Origin: a virus
DNA length: 37,880 nucleotides
Reading direction: 5' to 3' (one strand)
Virus record (IMG/VR): IMGVR_UViG_3300031511_000003
Coordinates: 1-37,880 of that record
Under the pieces are notes generated by a model. That model was given only the letters and a program-made list of their open reading frames with translations, was not told the DNA's origin and did not search any database. The translations under genes and the position numbers were made by a program. How positions within the stretch are numbered: position 1 is the stretch's first letter; each line of letters begins with the position of its first letter. Below, piece by piece: positions 9,766 to 18,279 of this stretch.

Positions 9766-10572
9766 CTACGAAACGTCCGTAATGATGCCATTGGTAACCG
9801 TAACTGTGTCACCGTCCCCGTTGGTGAATGACCCACTCCATCCGTCTGCGCCGCCCGCTGCTAGACCCCCCTGTACGTCCAACTTCTTCACCATGTCAAC
9901 GGTTTCGCCGTCACCGTTTATCACCATGTAGTCGGACAACGCGGTGTCGCCGTTATCCACGCACTGGAATGTGACCTTTGTGCCCCTGTGCGTGGCGTCG
10001 AAGTTTTCTGCGGCTTGTGCGTAGAAGTTCGCGCCGCCCCGGTATGCAGTGCCATCGTGTCCGTAAAACGCTACCGCACCCAAAACCTTGTTGGCTGTGA
10101 CCGCGCCCTCTGAGCCATACGTGCCCCGCGACCGGCGCAGCCCTAGATAAGGATACTGCCCTGCCGCCGCGTTGGCCGTTAGCCTGGCAATGCAATATCC
10201 GGTGTCCTGCCGCATCTCCAAGCCGCCAGCATTAACAGTTCCTAGCGGTGTGGCAATCGAAGCTACGTCGCTGCCGAACGCCACGGCGCATACCAAGTCT
10301 ACACCATTCTGTAGCTCCGCATCCCCGGTAATGTCGTGAGCGCCAAGGCTTAGAATCGGGTCTGCCCCAGCACCGGCATGACGATCAGCATGAAGCGGCA
10401 AGTTGGTCGGGTCGTTGATATAATCCATTATCCAGTCAAACGACCGGCATGTATCGGCCTCAAGGTCCCACAGCCCGATTGCGCAATCTACTACACGAGC
10501 AAGACTAGAGAGATTATACGTTTCCATAATCCCCATTGCCGCTTCGCAGTATGTGCTGCGCTGCATGTCCAT
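9766..10572 (-). CDS. tail fibre-like protein
   Basis: The open frame extends 21 codons further upstream, but ATG 10572 overlaps the stop of the small upstream gene as TGATG, so I place the start there (268 aa). Residues about 55-80 carry HADRHAGAGADPI, a motif common at the shaft start of phage tail fibres. The segment near residues 150-230, with GAVAFYGHDGT and a following Gly/Asn-rich pattern, is typical of fibre tip or head-binding beta domains. The C-terminus is Gly/Asp/Thr-rich. A host-recognition fibre is likely. The exact fold is not established. Confidence 0.75.
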   Translation of the reverse strand: MDMQRSTYCEAAMGIMETYNLSSLARVVDCAIGLWDLEADTCRSFDWIMDYINDPTNLPLHADRHAGAGADPILSLGAHDITGDAELQNGVDLVCAVAFGSDVASIATPLGTVNAGGLEMRQDTGYCIARLTANAAAGQYPYLGLRRSRGTYGSEGAVTANKVLGAVAFYGHDGTAYRGGANFYAQAAENFDATHRGTKVTFQCVDNGDTALSDYMVINGDGETVDMVKKLDVQGGLAAGGADGWSGSFTNGDGDTVTVTNGIITDVS

Positions 10573-10697
10573 CAGCCGATTCCCAGCACCTTCTTCGTCC
10601 ACATGATGAGCTTCCACGAAGCCCATCCCGGCCACTGCCCGCTACGCCTGTAGATGGCAGCGGCCAGATTCGCCTTCTTCCAGTTGAACCACCCCAT
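10572..10697 (-). CDS. 41-aa Trp-rich basic peptide, coupled on both sides
   Basis: This ORF starts at ATG 10697, which overlaps the stop of the propeller gene as TGATG, and its own stop overlaps the fibre ATG as TGATG. The peptide has six tryptophans and many Lys/Arg residues, for example MGWFNWKKANLAAAIYRR at the start and WASWKLIMW in the middle. It could be a small virion or membrane-active peptide, or a coupling cistron for the fibre. The double stop-start overlap is the main support. No family was recognised. Confidence 0.6.
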   Translation of the reverse strand: MGWFNWKKANLAAAIYRRSGQWPGWASWKLIMWTKKVLGIG

Positions 10698-12745
10698 CAG
10701 TTAGTCTCCATCTCTACATCCATGGACACGTCGTAGATGCTCCACGGATTGTTCGGTCGGTCATCGTACAGTTCCCACGCTAGGTGCGTCTTGCGTATTC
10801 CGCCAAGCGGAACACGCTTACGGCCACGTGGGGTAATAGTGCTCTCGTCATCACCGTTCATGTTCACGAGACCGTAATCCGTGGGGTCTGTCGCCCTGTA
10901 GTTCTTATCCTCAAGATTCTCTGCTGTATCGCTGAAATCGCCGTACATGTTGAACTGAAGATTGCTGTCGTTCTTCTCGAAGACAAGGTTGGCGTACATC
11001 ATTCTCTTGATGCGGTCTATGGTTCCGTAGTCGTGCCAACCAGTCTTGTATCGAGCCTCGATGTTTCCGACGTAGTACTCGCTGGTCTCGTCCAGTGCTA
11101 CGGCAAAGCAGTCCTCCAAGTACAGGGTGTTCTCGGTGTTGGCAGCTACGATGCCCCATTGACCAGCACCGGTACCGTTGTGAATGTAGACTGGAACACC
11201 AGCCAGCCCAAGACCTGTCGTGGGGAACTGCGCATCATTGTCCGTAAGGGAGCAGTATGGCGACCCCGTACCCCAGTAGGCATCAACAGTACCAGAGTAA
11301 GTAGAGTTGACCGGTGCCCCATCGAGGTCGCCATATGGGTATTCCCACAGGTACCCGTGCCTGTCTCCAAGCACAAGTACCTCTTCGCCCTCGGTGTTTA
11401 CCACTCGGGACAACGCCGTAAACTCGGTGCGGAAGCGGAAGATGGAGAACTTCTTTTCGAGGTAGTGCCAGACGATTGCGTAATCGCATCCAAGTTCGGC
11501 ATCTTGCCCCGGTATGAACGCGAGATACTGGCCCTTGCGCTTCAGCAAACCGCCCATGCACATCTGCTGCTCGCCTGTAACGTCCAGCTGAAGGTTGTCA
11601 TACACCCAGCTGCCAAGCGCCACTGATGCAAGAGCCAGACCACCATCAGGCACGATGGCGACAATTCCGTCCTTCGACATCCAGTAGGCTACGCCGCCAT
11701 CTCCGAGCACCATGCTGCGGTGGCTGACGCAACCATATTCGGTCGAGACAGTACTGACGGAACTGTACTCGTATGAGGGGTTTGTGTTGTAGTAAAGAGT
11801 GTAGGTCTTCTTGCTCTTTGGCAGCAGCAGCCTGCGGCCTTGCGGCATGATTCCCGCAGGCTTATCATCTTCCTTCTTGTTGATGGGGAGATTGTTAAAT
11901 GCTGGCCACTTGTGCTCGAAGAACGGGTCGGTCCAGATCAGGGTGTCTGCATCTCCGCAGATGCGGTATTCCGTGGTTCGCGTTGCTCCCGCGTAGTTGT
12001 CTCGAAGCACGATGTTCCCGGTGGCGGGGTCGTAAGCGTCGATCATGTAGGCTCTGCCGTCACCTTCGGCATGAAATTCCTTGCCGATTAGATGGAAGCC
12101 GAAGACGGCTCCCTCGACCGGAGCAACCTCATCATCGCCAGTAGTTACGTCTACTCGCCCTTCTGAGTAGGGGATGTCTCCCCATCCAAAGACTCTGCTT
12201 CCATGTGTGCAGATGAACGGTTTTGGAGTCGGGACCTGTATGGCCGTATCCAGTCCTTCATTGGCGAAGTCCAAGTCGTCATCGGCGGTGTTGTCGTTGA
12301 AAACCCCGGCGGGAAGAGCGACCTCGCCAACTCGCGCAAGAACCGGCCAAGCGCCGTCAGCAATCGTTCTGTAAATGCGGACATGTGTAACCTCCGCATT
12401 ATCAGCAGCAAGAGCAGCAAGGTTGATGTTGCAGCTCTGGTTGGCCAGATCAATCTCATAGGCAGCGACCTCTTCGCCGTCTATGGGATTGGCCTGTCCT
12501 TCCTCGTCCTCGTTCACGTTGTACGGAACCAGACGATAGACGTAGTGGCCGTTGAGGTTTCCTGCCCCGCCCGCTGCCAATACCGGGTCCTGACGGAACG
12601 GACGCAGAACCAGAGGCAGCACAGCGCCGGTAACTGGGTTGTACTTCTGCATGGCCTCAAGACCGTTGCTGAGGATGCTCTTCCCATTCAACTCTGTGTG
12701 GTTGATTATTAACTGAGGAAAATCGAATTGCCCTATTACAGCCAA
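10697..12745 (-). CDS. beta-propeller tail protein, nozzle or stabilisation type
   Basis: This 682-aa protein has a TTG start eight bases after GGGGAGGG. It is almost entirely beta-strand, with repeated strand-turn units and many Tyr/Trp/Gly/Asp turns. It includes a central stretch on tail-propeller lines, with PQGRRLLLPKSKKTYTLYY near residue 305 and GGVAYWMSKDGIVAIVPDGG near 350. Large propeller proteins of this kind form the tail hub, nozzle or plug of short-tailed phages. Its place after the adaptor and before the fibres agrees. The C-terminal 60 residues contain a TPRGRKRVPLGG segment and a final acidic strand. The specific name (gp10/nozzle-like) is inference. Confidence 0.7.
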   Translation of the reverse strand: MAVIGQFDFPQLIINHTELNGKSILSNGLEAMQKYNPVTGAVLPLVLRPFRQDPVLAAGGAGNLNGHYVYRLVPYNVNEDEEGQANPIDGEEVAAYEIDLANQSCNINLAALAADNAEVTHVRIYRTIADGAWPVLARVGEVALPAGVFNDNTADDDLDFANEGLDTAIQVPTPKPFICTHGSRVFGWGDIPYSEGRVDVTTGDDEVAPVEGAVFGFHLIGKEFHAEGDGRAYMIDAYDPATGNIVLRDNYAGATRTTEYRICGDADTLIWTDPFFEHKWPAFNNLPINKKEDDKPAGIMPQGRRLLLPKSKKTYTLYYNTNPSYEYSSVSTVSTEYGCVSHRSMVLGDGGVAYWMSKDGIVAIVPDGGLALASVALGSWVYDNLQLDVTGEQQMCMGGLLKRKGQYLAFIPGQDAELGCDYAIVWHYLEKKFSIFRFRTEFTALSRVVNTEGEEVLVLGDRHGYLWEYPYGDLDGAPVNSTYSGTVDAYWGTGSPYCSLTDNDAQFPTTGLGLAGVPVYIHNGTGAGQWGIVAANTENTLYLEDCFAVALDETSEYYVGNIEARYKTGWHDYGTIDRIKRMMYANLVFEKNDSNLQFNMYGDFSDTAENLEDKNYRATDPTDYGLVNMNGDDESTITPRGRKRVPLGGIRKTHLAWELYDDRPNNPWSIYDVSMDVEMETN

Positions 12746-12746
12746 T

Positions 12747-12791
12747 TTAGAAGCCCTCCCCCTCGTACTGGAAGTTGCCGATCACGGCCAT
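12747..12791 (-). CDS. 14-codon mini-cistron repeating the N-terminus of the propeller protein
   Basis: ATG 12791 overlaps the stop of the upstream gene (TAATG) and lies eight bases after GGAGG. It encodes MAVIGNFQYEGEGF and stops two bases before the propeller TTG. The propeller itself begins MAVIGQFDF, so the two starts are near copies. It may be the relic of a duplicated gene or a leader cistron that couples translation. It may also be non-functional. The start signals are good, but the product is tiny. Confidence 0.45.
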   Translation of the reverse strand: MAVIGNFQYEGEGF

Positions 12792-14224
12792 TAGATCGAC
12801 CTCCTGTATATCTTTGCTTCCGGTACGGCCGCATCCCTAGTGATAACATACAGGTCTGTGGCTGTAGCGCCTACAGCATAGATCGTTTCTCCGGGGAAAC
12901 TTCGGTCTGTTGCCCAAGTCGCCCCATCGTAAGACACTATGCTTTCAACTCCGCCAAGAGTTTGCCCAATCCAGAGGATGCCGCCGACCACTGCCGAATC
13001 TAGGTATTGCGCTGCTGGGGCTCCAGCATTGGCCCACGCTCCAGCCGCAGTAGCTTTCCGCAGGACTCCACCGGTGCAACCTGCGTAGAGCTGACCACCG
13101 TACTCACTGAAGCCAGAGCGGCTGATGCCCGGTAGCGGAGTGGCCTGTGCGGTGAACACTGGCGGGGACGCGTTGCTGTATCTTCCGCTGAACCCAACCA
13201 CCACATTGTCGAACAGCTGGTCGTGGAACAGGTTGACGTTGTCGGCGTTCGGACCTGTATAGGCCCACACGCCGGGTCCCGTCCTCTTGTAGGTGTACTG
13301 CCCAGAGGCAGCGAGTCTGCCATTGGTATGCACAACCCCGCCTGCGGTTATCAGGTTGCCGTCTGCATTCAGACCGACAAGGTCGGCCACAAGTGCTCCG
13401 GCCTGCAATCTTGAAACGCCAAGATTCATCTCTAGCAGCAAGACCCCGCCGTCATTCACTATGGACGGTCGGAAGTCAGAGCTGAAGGTCCCTGCCGAGG
13501 CTACAAAGTTCCAGACCCCTGCATTCCGCTGGTACAGATGCGTGTCCGCTGCTGTGAAGTCGTTCAGCCCGACATACAGCACTCCGCCGATCTCTAGGAA
13601 CCCCATCCCCCGTATGTCATTGGGGATTTGGGCTTCAAGAACCCACGGGTCAGTCGTGACAGGTACGGTGTCGGTGCCAGTCTTTCCCTCGTTGTCGGTC
13701 ACGGTCAGTGTCGCAGTGTAGTTCCCAGCAGCAGCGTAGGTGTACTGCGGATTCTCTTCAGTCGAAGAACCGCCATCACCAAAGGTCCACAGGTAGCCAA
13801 CTATCGTTCCGTCCGGGTCATAGCTACCCGCCGAACTGAACTGGACCTGTAGTGGGTCTAGGTCGCTGGCGGGAGTTGCGCTTGCCACCGCGATTGGAGG
13901 ATAGTTCTCGTCCCAGAATGGCTCTGTACCACCTCCGCCGCCTCCACGCTCGTCGTGCTCGAAGATGGGAGCGGGAATCCCCGGCAATTCTGGGTAACCG
14001 CTGCATACCAGCAGCTTCCGGTAGTCACAGATGCGCTGAAGGTCGGGAATGCAGACGATTGCGCCTGTGTAGTGCCTGTGGTTCACGCGCCTGAAACCAC
14101 CACGCTTGTTGAGTTCCCCGATCTTGGGAAGCTCAATGTTCTCGGCTCTCTGCGCACCGGCATTTACCGGGTCTGCGCTAAGCAGCAGGCCGGGAAGGTA
14201 CGGGTACTTCATTTCCTCATGCAT
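12791..14224 (-). CDS. PKD-domain structural protein with beta-rich repeats
   Basis: The likely start is ATG 14224 (477 aa), overlapping the end of the upstream gene; ATG 14212 is an alternative. Residues about 5-85 resemble the small protein encoded just upstream (shared KRGG[YF]RR and a DxxKLL stretch). A Gly-rich hinge with six glycines follows. Residues about 110-195 form a clear PKD domain with YLWTFGDGG and a final YTATLTVTDNEG strand. The rest is repeated beta-strand units that look like propeller blades, such as GGVLYVG and GGQLYAG. Surface-exposed PKD/Ig-like domains on virions often bind glycans or hosts. That role is inferred. Confidence 0.75.
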   Translation of the reverse strand: MHEEMKYPYLPGLLLSADPVNAGAQRAENIELPKIGELNKRGGFRRVNHRHYTGAIVCIPDLQRICDYRKLLVCSGYPELPGIPAPIFEHDERGGGGGGTEPFWDENYPPIAVASATPASDLDPLQVQFSSAGSYDPDGTIVGYLWTFGDGGSSTEENPQYTYAAAGNYTATLTVTDNEGKTGTDTVPVTTDPWVLEAQIPNDIRGMGFLEIGGVLYVGLNDFTAADTHLYQRNAGVWNFVASAGTFSSDFRPSIVNDGGVLLLEMNLGVSRLQAGALVADLVGLNADGNLITAGGVVHTNGRLAASGQYTYKRTGPGVWAYTGPNADNVNLFHDQLFDNVVVGFSGRYSNASPPVFTAQATPLPGISRSGFSEYGGQLYAGCTGGVLRKATAAGAWANAGAPAAQYLDSAVVGGILWIGQTLGGVESIVSYDGATWATDRSFPGETIYAVGATATDLYVITRDAAVPEAKIYRRSI

Positions 14225-14468
14225 CGTACTCGTCCAAGTCGCCAGCCATGATAAGCAACTTATCATCAAAGCGCACGAGGTTGGTGACAGGATAGTTCTC
14301 ATGAACCGTCCTCCACCTTCTGTATCCTCCGCGCTTCGTAACAGTCGCCATCGGGTACAGTTCTACGTTATCTGCTATCAGCCCGCCCACCAGACCCTTC
14401 TTGGTAGGCCCAAGATGCAGCATCAGACCGGCTTCTACCAGTCGTTCAGGTACTTCCTTAAAGGCCAA
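14217..14468 (-). CDS. small paralogue of the PKD protein N-terminal domain
   Basis: This 83-aa ORF probably starts at TTG 14468, nine bases after GAGGG and overlapping the adaptor stop by eleven bases. ATG 14423 would shorten it by 15 residues. Its middle, with a DNVELYP stretch followed by KRGGYRR and then DDKLLIMAGD, aligns by eye with the first 85 residues of the next protein. A duplication of a small domain, or the split of one larger tail protein, would explain this. It is likely a virion or assembly part. The start is uncertain. Confidence 0.6.
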   Translation of the reverse strand: MAFKEVPERLVEAGLMLHLGPTKKGLVGGLIADNVELYPMATVTKRGGYRRWRTVHENYPVTNLVRFDDKLLIMAGDLDEYDA

Positions 14469-15801
14469 GCTGCTGTGCCCTCGTTACTGGACCAAGTACG
14501 GAAACGGACTTCTGACGAACCAGCTCGTTAGCTGTCCTGATGCGCGGAATCTTCTTCAGGTCGGTGTAGTTCTGCCGCTTCATGCGGTTCATCATCCGTT
14601 CCCAAGAAGACACCGTGTTCTTGTAGAAGTTGCTGTCGGTGTCGTACTGAGCACCGCGCTTGAGCGCTCCGAATACAACGAGTTCTAGCCACTGAGAGGG
14701 TATCAGTGGAATATCGTTGTACTCTTCCAGCGGTACGGGCTTGGCGTAGTACGGCAGCGTGAATACGGTATCACTGGAAGGCAGCGGCGTAAGCTCTACC
14801 ACCAGAGAACCATAGTCCCCGCGCCCCACAGTGGTGAACGAGTACGCAGTCCCGGTTCTGCTGCGTTTCGGGTCCACCCTGTTGAGGTCCTGAGCCGTCA
14901 CCTTCGACAACTGGTAACCGAGCGTGTTGTCTATCAGATCGTAGAGCAACGCAACGTGCAGCGGTAGCTCCAGATACCGGGTACCCGCTTCTACCGACAG
15001 GCACATGGTACGGTATGCCCACAGCCAAGGAGTAAGCTCGTTGTAGATTTCGTCGATGGCGAAGTTGATGAAGTCTACCATGTACTCCGCATCGAACTGG
15101 CTGTTGCCCGCCCTGTCCAGACGGTATGCACAGTGGTTCACGATGTCGCCAAGGCTGAGCATCTTGATCGGCGGGCGCACAGCCTTGACCACAGCGGACT
15201 TGAGCACGAATGCTAGGAATTCCGTGATGCTGATGCTCTGCGTTACGTTGGCATCAAGCAGCCCGAATCCTGCGTAGGTCCCGTTGGGCCGAGTATTCAG
15301 CCTGTCCACGTAGGTCAGGTTCGGGACCACCTCGTTGTCCACGAAGATGTCGATCTGAGCGCCGCGCTCATTGTCTCGAATCTTCATGATGATGTTGTGC
15401 GATGGGTTACTGTCCAATTCCAGTACAGCTGTAGCGAGCTGGACAGGGGTGTCACTCGAAGCGATTAGCGAATAGAGGGTTAGCCTCGTCGCCGTCATCT
15501 CAACGTAGTAGGCTTTGTCCAGAATGTAGGCAGAGCCGACTTCCAGATATTCGGCTCTTCCGTACAGCTGAATCCCATCGGCAGCAAGCGCCCCAGAGAT
15601 GTCCACTCTGGCCCTGATAAGTTGCTCTACTGAATCCAGAGCAGTGCCGTGCAGGGCGATTACCTGCGAGAACTGGGGCGAAGCTCTTGAGATGACGACC
15701 GCATGGTCTATGACCTCTGGAGCGCCATAGATCAGAATCCAATCGTCACCGAGGCCAGCGCTATCAGCCTGACCGAATACATCCTTTACGGAAGTCGCCA
15801 T
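14458..15801 (-). CDS. head-tail adaptor with N-terminal lectin-like domain
   Basis: ATG 15801 overlaps the upstream stop as TGATG, giving 447 aa. The first 215 residues are beta-rich and read like a concanavalin/LamG-type sandwich, with MKIRDNERG and a later GFGLLD stretch. From about residue 230 the pattern becomes helical: a LGDIVNHCAYRL helix, FINFAIDEIYNEL, then a YDLIDN strand-loop and WLELVVFGALKRGA, followed by a charged helix. That is the layout of phage gp4/SU10-like head-tail adaptors that sit under the portal. The adaptor call is supported by position right after the capsid gene. The fused sandwich domain is unusual for an adaptor. Confidence 0.65.
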   Translation of the reverse strand: MATSVKDVFGQADSAGLGDDWILIYGAPEVIDHAVVISRASPQFSQVIALHGTALDSVEQLIRARVDISGALAADGIQLYGRAEYLEVGSAYILDKAYYVEMTATRLTLYSLIASSDTPVQLATAVLELDSNPSHNIIMKIRDNERGAQIDIFVDNEVVPNLTYVDRLNTRPNGTYAGFGLLDANVTQSISITEFLAFVLKSAVVKAVRPPIKMLSLGDIVNHCAYRLDRAGNSQFDAEYMVDFINFAIDEIYNELTPWLWAYRTMCLSVEAGTRYLELPLHVALLYDLIDNTLGYQLSKVTAQDLNRVDPKRSRTGTAYSFTTVGRGDYGSLVVELTPLPSSDTVFTLPYYAKPVPLEEYNDIPLIPSQWLELVVFGALKRGAQYDTDSNFYKNTVSSWERMMNRMKRQNYTDLKKIPRIRTANELVRQKSVSVLGPVTRAQQLGL

Positions 15802-16178
15802 CAGAATCTCCCGCGAGACACCCTGCAATCAATGCCCATCTTCCTCGCAGCCTTAATCAGGTATCGCATGTCTTTGGCGGCTTCCGCGCCTTCGTTACGG
15901 TAGACGTGGGCTGCTACTTCCGCTGGAATCTGGGCAACCAGACGGGCGGTCTTCGTGTCGTTGAAACCCTTGCGGTTCTTAAGATTGCGGCGGGTCTCTT
16001 TGAGTGTGTGTTCGATGTTGTCCCGAGCCTCCCCGGCTGTGCGGCCAGACATCGGGTTGCAGGGGAACTTGTCTAGGACGGATTCTTGGTCGTCACGAAT
16101 GACATAGGGAACGCCATTGACGTTCCTCGTAACCTTGACAGTTCCGTCTTTCCGCTGGTGACGGACGGTGTAAGCCAT
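15801..16178 (-). CDS. small basic protein next to the capsid gene
   Basis: This 125-aa protein has an AGGAGG ribosome-binding site seven bases before the ATG. The first 30 residues are strands with many Lys/Arg/Asn, and the rest is probably helical, with an Arg/Lys-rich C-terminus. Its stop overlaps the adaptor start. It lies just downstream of the capsid gene and its hairpin, so it may be a minor head or connector protein. No family was recognised. Confidence 0.75.
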   Translation of the reverse strand: MAYTVRHQRKDGTVKVTRNVNGVPYVIRDDQESVLDKFPCNPMSGRTAGEARDNIEHTLKETRRNLKNRKGFNDTKTARLVAQIPAEVAAHVYRNEGAEAAKDMRYLIKAARKMGIDCRVSRGRF

Positions 16179-16195
16179 GTCGCCCTCCTTAGAGA

Positions 16196-16232
16196 GGGAG
16201 GGCAGGGTCCTTATGGGACTCTCTGCCCTCCC
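16196..16232 (-). terminator. strong hairpin after the capsid gene, possible partial terminator
   Basis: A perfect 10-bp inverted repeat (GGGAGGGCAG and its complement, 16196-16205 and 16223-16232) encloses a loop that can itself pair (GGGTCC with GGGACT). It lies in the only real gap of the capsid region, just 3' of the capsid stop. No long T-run follows, so it may be a partial terminator or an mRNA-stabilising structure that lifts capsid expression above downstream genes. Confidence 0.6.
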
Positions 16233-16260
16233 CCTTGTCAGGCCGCGTTAACGCTACCGA

Positions 16261-17349
16261 CTAGGCGCAGTTCTGCGGAGCGTAAGCCCCGAAGTTGCAC
16301 CAGCCCTCGCCGCCAGACTGGTTCAGCTGGTTGCACAGGCTGTCGACGTAGCCCGCACCCGCAGGCGCGCGCCACTCCAGCGTCATTTCGCCCTCGATCA
16401 TGAACTTGTCCGAGTTGCCGACCTTGGCCAACTCGTAGCTCTTGACCGGGCGAAGCACCGCGATCCGGGCGAAGTCCTCGTCCAACACAAGGACGCGAGT
16501 GGTCGGGATGTAACGGTGCAGCGCGATGCGCCGCAGACCGAAGTCCGACTCGTACACGTCGATGGTGTTGACCAGCTTCTTTGCCGACGCATCGATGTTC
16601 CTCGCCGTCGCGTTCACGGTGAACATGCTGATGCGCCTCTTCTGGAAGGCGTTGACCCAGATGGTCTTCGCCTGTGCGCCCTTGTTCCACATCAGTTCGT
16701 GGAGGTCGTCCAGAATGGTCGGGTTGATGTAGGTGCAGGGACTCCCACTCGGGTCCAGAACAGTACCCTGCTTCTCACTGTCCAGACAGGCGAAGTCGGC
16801 GGTGTCCCAGTCGATGACCGACAGAATGCCGTCCATCTTCCGGCAACCGACCGGACTCGCACAGACGCCGGGATAAGCCGCCTGCGGAGCGAACTGCGCC
16901 GCCCTGACCGAGTTCACCAGAGCGAACTCGATCTTGGTGCTCAGCTCCTTCATCGCCTTCATCTTCTGGTAGGCGTATTCGTCCGCCATGCCAGCGTTGT
17001 CCACCGCACGCTGAGTCTCGGAGACATCGCCGGTCTGCCTGAAGATGTGGGTGTAGTTGTTCACGCGACAGCGCACACCCAGTTCCTCGAACACCGCATC
17101 GGTTGCTTCACCGGTGCAGTGAACGTCGGTGTCTCCGTTGTCCGGATCACCGGGGCTTTCGAGGCTGTCGAGCAGCCACTCGTGGGTGATGTTCTTGGCC
17201 GGGACCTTCGGCCACCCCGACAGGAACGGGGTATCGACCGGGGAAATGTTCACGATGATGTCGAGAAGGTCCTCTCTCGTACCACCGGCAGCACCGACAT
17301 CCCACGTGGAGAGGGTGTTACAGTCCTGAATGAAATCGCCATTCGCCAC
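16261..17349 (-). CDS. major capsid protein, SU10/DUF5309 type
   Basis: This 362-aa protein has a conserved N-terminal segment at residues about 25-60, with REDLLDIIVNISPVDTPFL, as in the SU10-type major head protein family (DUF5309), a version of the HK97 fold. Later hallmarks include a NNYTHIFRQTGDVS strand near residue 97 and an FTVNATARNID stretch near 243. It is preceded by a scaffold-like gene and followed by a strong hairpin, as expected for a highly expressed capsid gene. The C-terminal tail (residues about 335-362) has three cysteines and is rich in Asn/Gln/Gly. Length and position match the family well. Confidence 0.9.
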   Translation of the reverse strand: MANGDFIQDCNTLSTWDVGAAGGTREDLLDIIVNISPVDTPFLSGWPKVPAKNITHEWLLDSLESPGDPDNGDTDVHCTGEATDAVFEELGVRCRVNNYTHIFRQTGDVSETQRAVDNAGMADEYAYQKMKAMKELSTKIEFALVNSVRAAQFAPQAAYPGVCASPVGCRKMDGILSVIDWDTADFACLDSEKQGTVLDPSGSPCTYINPTILDDLHELMWNKGAQAKTIWVNAFQKRRISMFTVNATARNIDASAKKLVNTIDVYESDFGLRRIALHRYIPTTRVLVLDEDFARIAVLRPVKSYELAKVGNSDKFMIEGEMTLEWRAPAGAGYVDSLCNQLNQSGGEGWCNFGAYAPQNCA

Positions 17350-17351
17350 GA

Positions 17352-18236
17352 CTATCCTCCTGAGCGCCCTGTGTTCCTCGTGGTTGGTACATCAGGTCGC
17401 CGCTTGATGATTTCCATCAGGTAGGACTGGGCCTGTAGATTCTGTCCCGCGTTTCGGGCGTTTACGAAGCCCTCCCGAAGCTGATCTTCGGTGATCTGTT
17501 CCCGAGACTGCTGGCCCTGACCTCCTGCTCCCATTCCTGCACCCTGCCCGACCTCCATGTGAACAGCGTCTTGGGGCGTCTGGGTCATGTCAGGCTGTTG
17601 CGCGAGTTCTTTCGGGTCAGCCACCAGCCGAATAAGATCGACCGTGGATGCTTGCGGGAACATGGCTCGCTTCTGTTCCAGAATCGGACGGTACTTCTCG
17701 ATGTCCACACCGGGGAACTGTTCTCGAATCATCCTCTCTTCCGAAGAGTTCTTCATGGTTACCACATCGGAAGCGAGGCGAGAGAAAGCCCCCAAGTACT
17801 TCTGGTCCAGTACGCGCAGCTTCTGCTCCGCAATGACCTCCGCGCAACGCCTGATCGCCTCCGCCCTCGGGAGTTCATCAAGCTCGTCGTCGCTAGGCAG
17901 TTGCAGGGCCTTAGCATCCTCACGATTGCGGAGGACGGCCAGTTCGCCCTCTAGATTCGCAATGTGATTCTGCTGAGTACTCGTCTGTTGACGCGAGGCT
18001 TCCACCGAAGCCTGCATTGATGCTATCTGGTTCTGGAGTGCGGTGAGTTGATCGGCAGTCACCGGAGCCGGGGCTTGGGCCTGCTGAGGCGGAGTCCCCT
18101 GATGTGCCGCAGGCCCCTGCGGGGTTCCGGCAGGAGCCTGCTGCGGGTTTGGCGAGGGGGGTACCTCACCAGAGGCCAATCCCATTTTGGTCCTTATGGC
18201 TCTATTCGCGGCTGCTTCAACAGCGTTATTGGGCAT
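17352..18236 (-). CDS. capsid scaffold-like protein
   Basis: The start is taken as ATG 18236, eight bases after AGGAG. A GTG three bases upstream is possible. The 294-aa product has a Pro/Gln/Ala-rich disordered region (residues about 20-60), a coiled coil with many Gln/Glu (about 60-110), a charged helical part (about 115-215) and a C-terminal helix ending in Arg/Gly. Such acidic, coiled, low-complexity proteins directly upstream of the capsid gene are usually scaffolds. No protease motif was seen, so maturation cleavage is not evident. Confidence 0.75.
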   Translation of the reverse strand: MPNNAVEAAANRAIRTKMGLASGEVPPSPNPQQAPAGTPQGPAAHQGTPPQQAQAPAPVTADQLTALQNQIASMQASVEASRQQTSTQQNHIANLEGELAVLRNREDAKALQLPSDDELDELPRAEAIRRCAEVIAEQKLRVLDQKYLGAFSRLASDVVTMKNSSEERMIREQFPGVDIEKYRPILEQKRAMFPQASTVDLIRLVADPKELAQQPDMTQTPQDAVHMEVGQGAGMGAGGQGQQSREQITEDQLREGFVNARNAGQNLQAQSYLMEIIKRRPDVPTTRNTGRSGG

Positions 18237-18279
18237 CACTCATCTCCTATCTGAAATGTACGAAGACTGGGACTATTTG

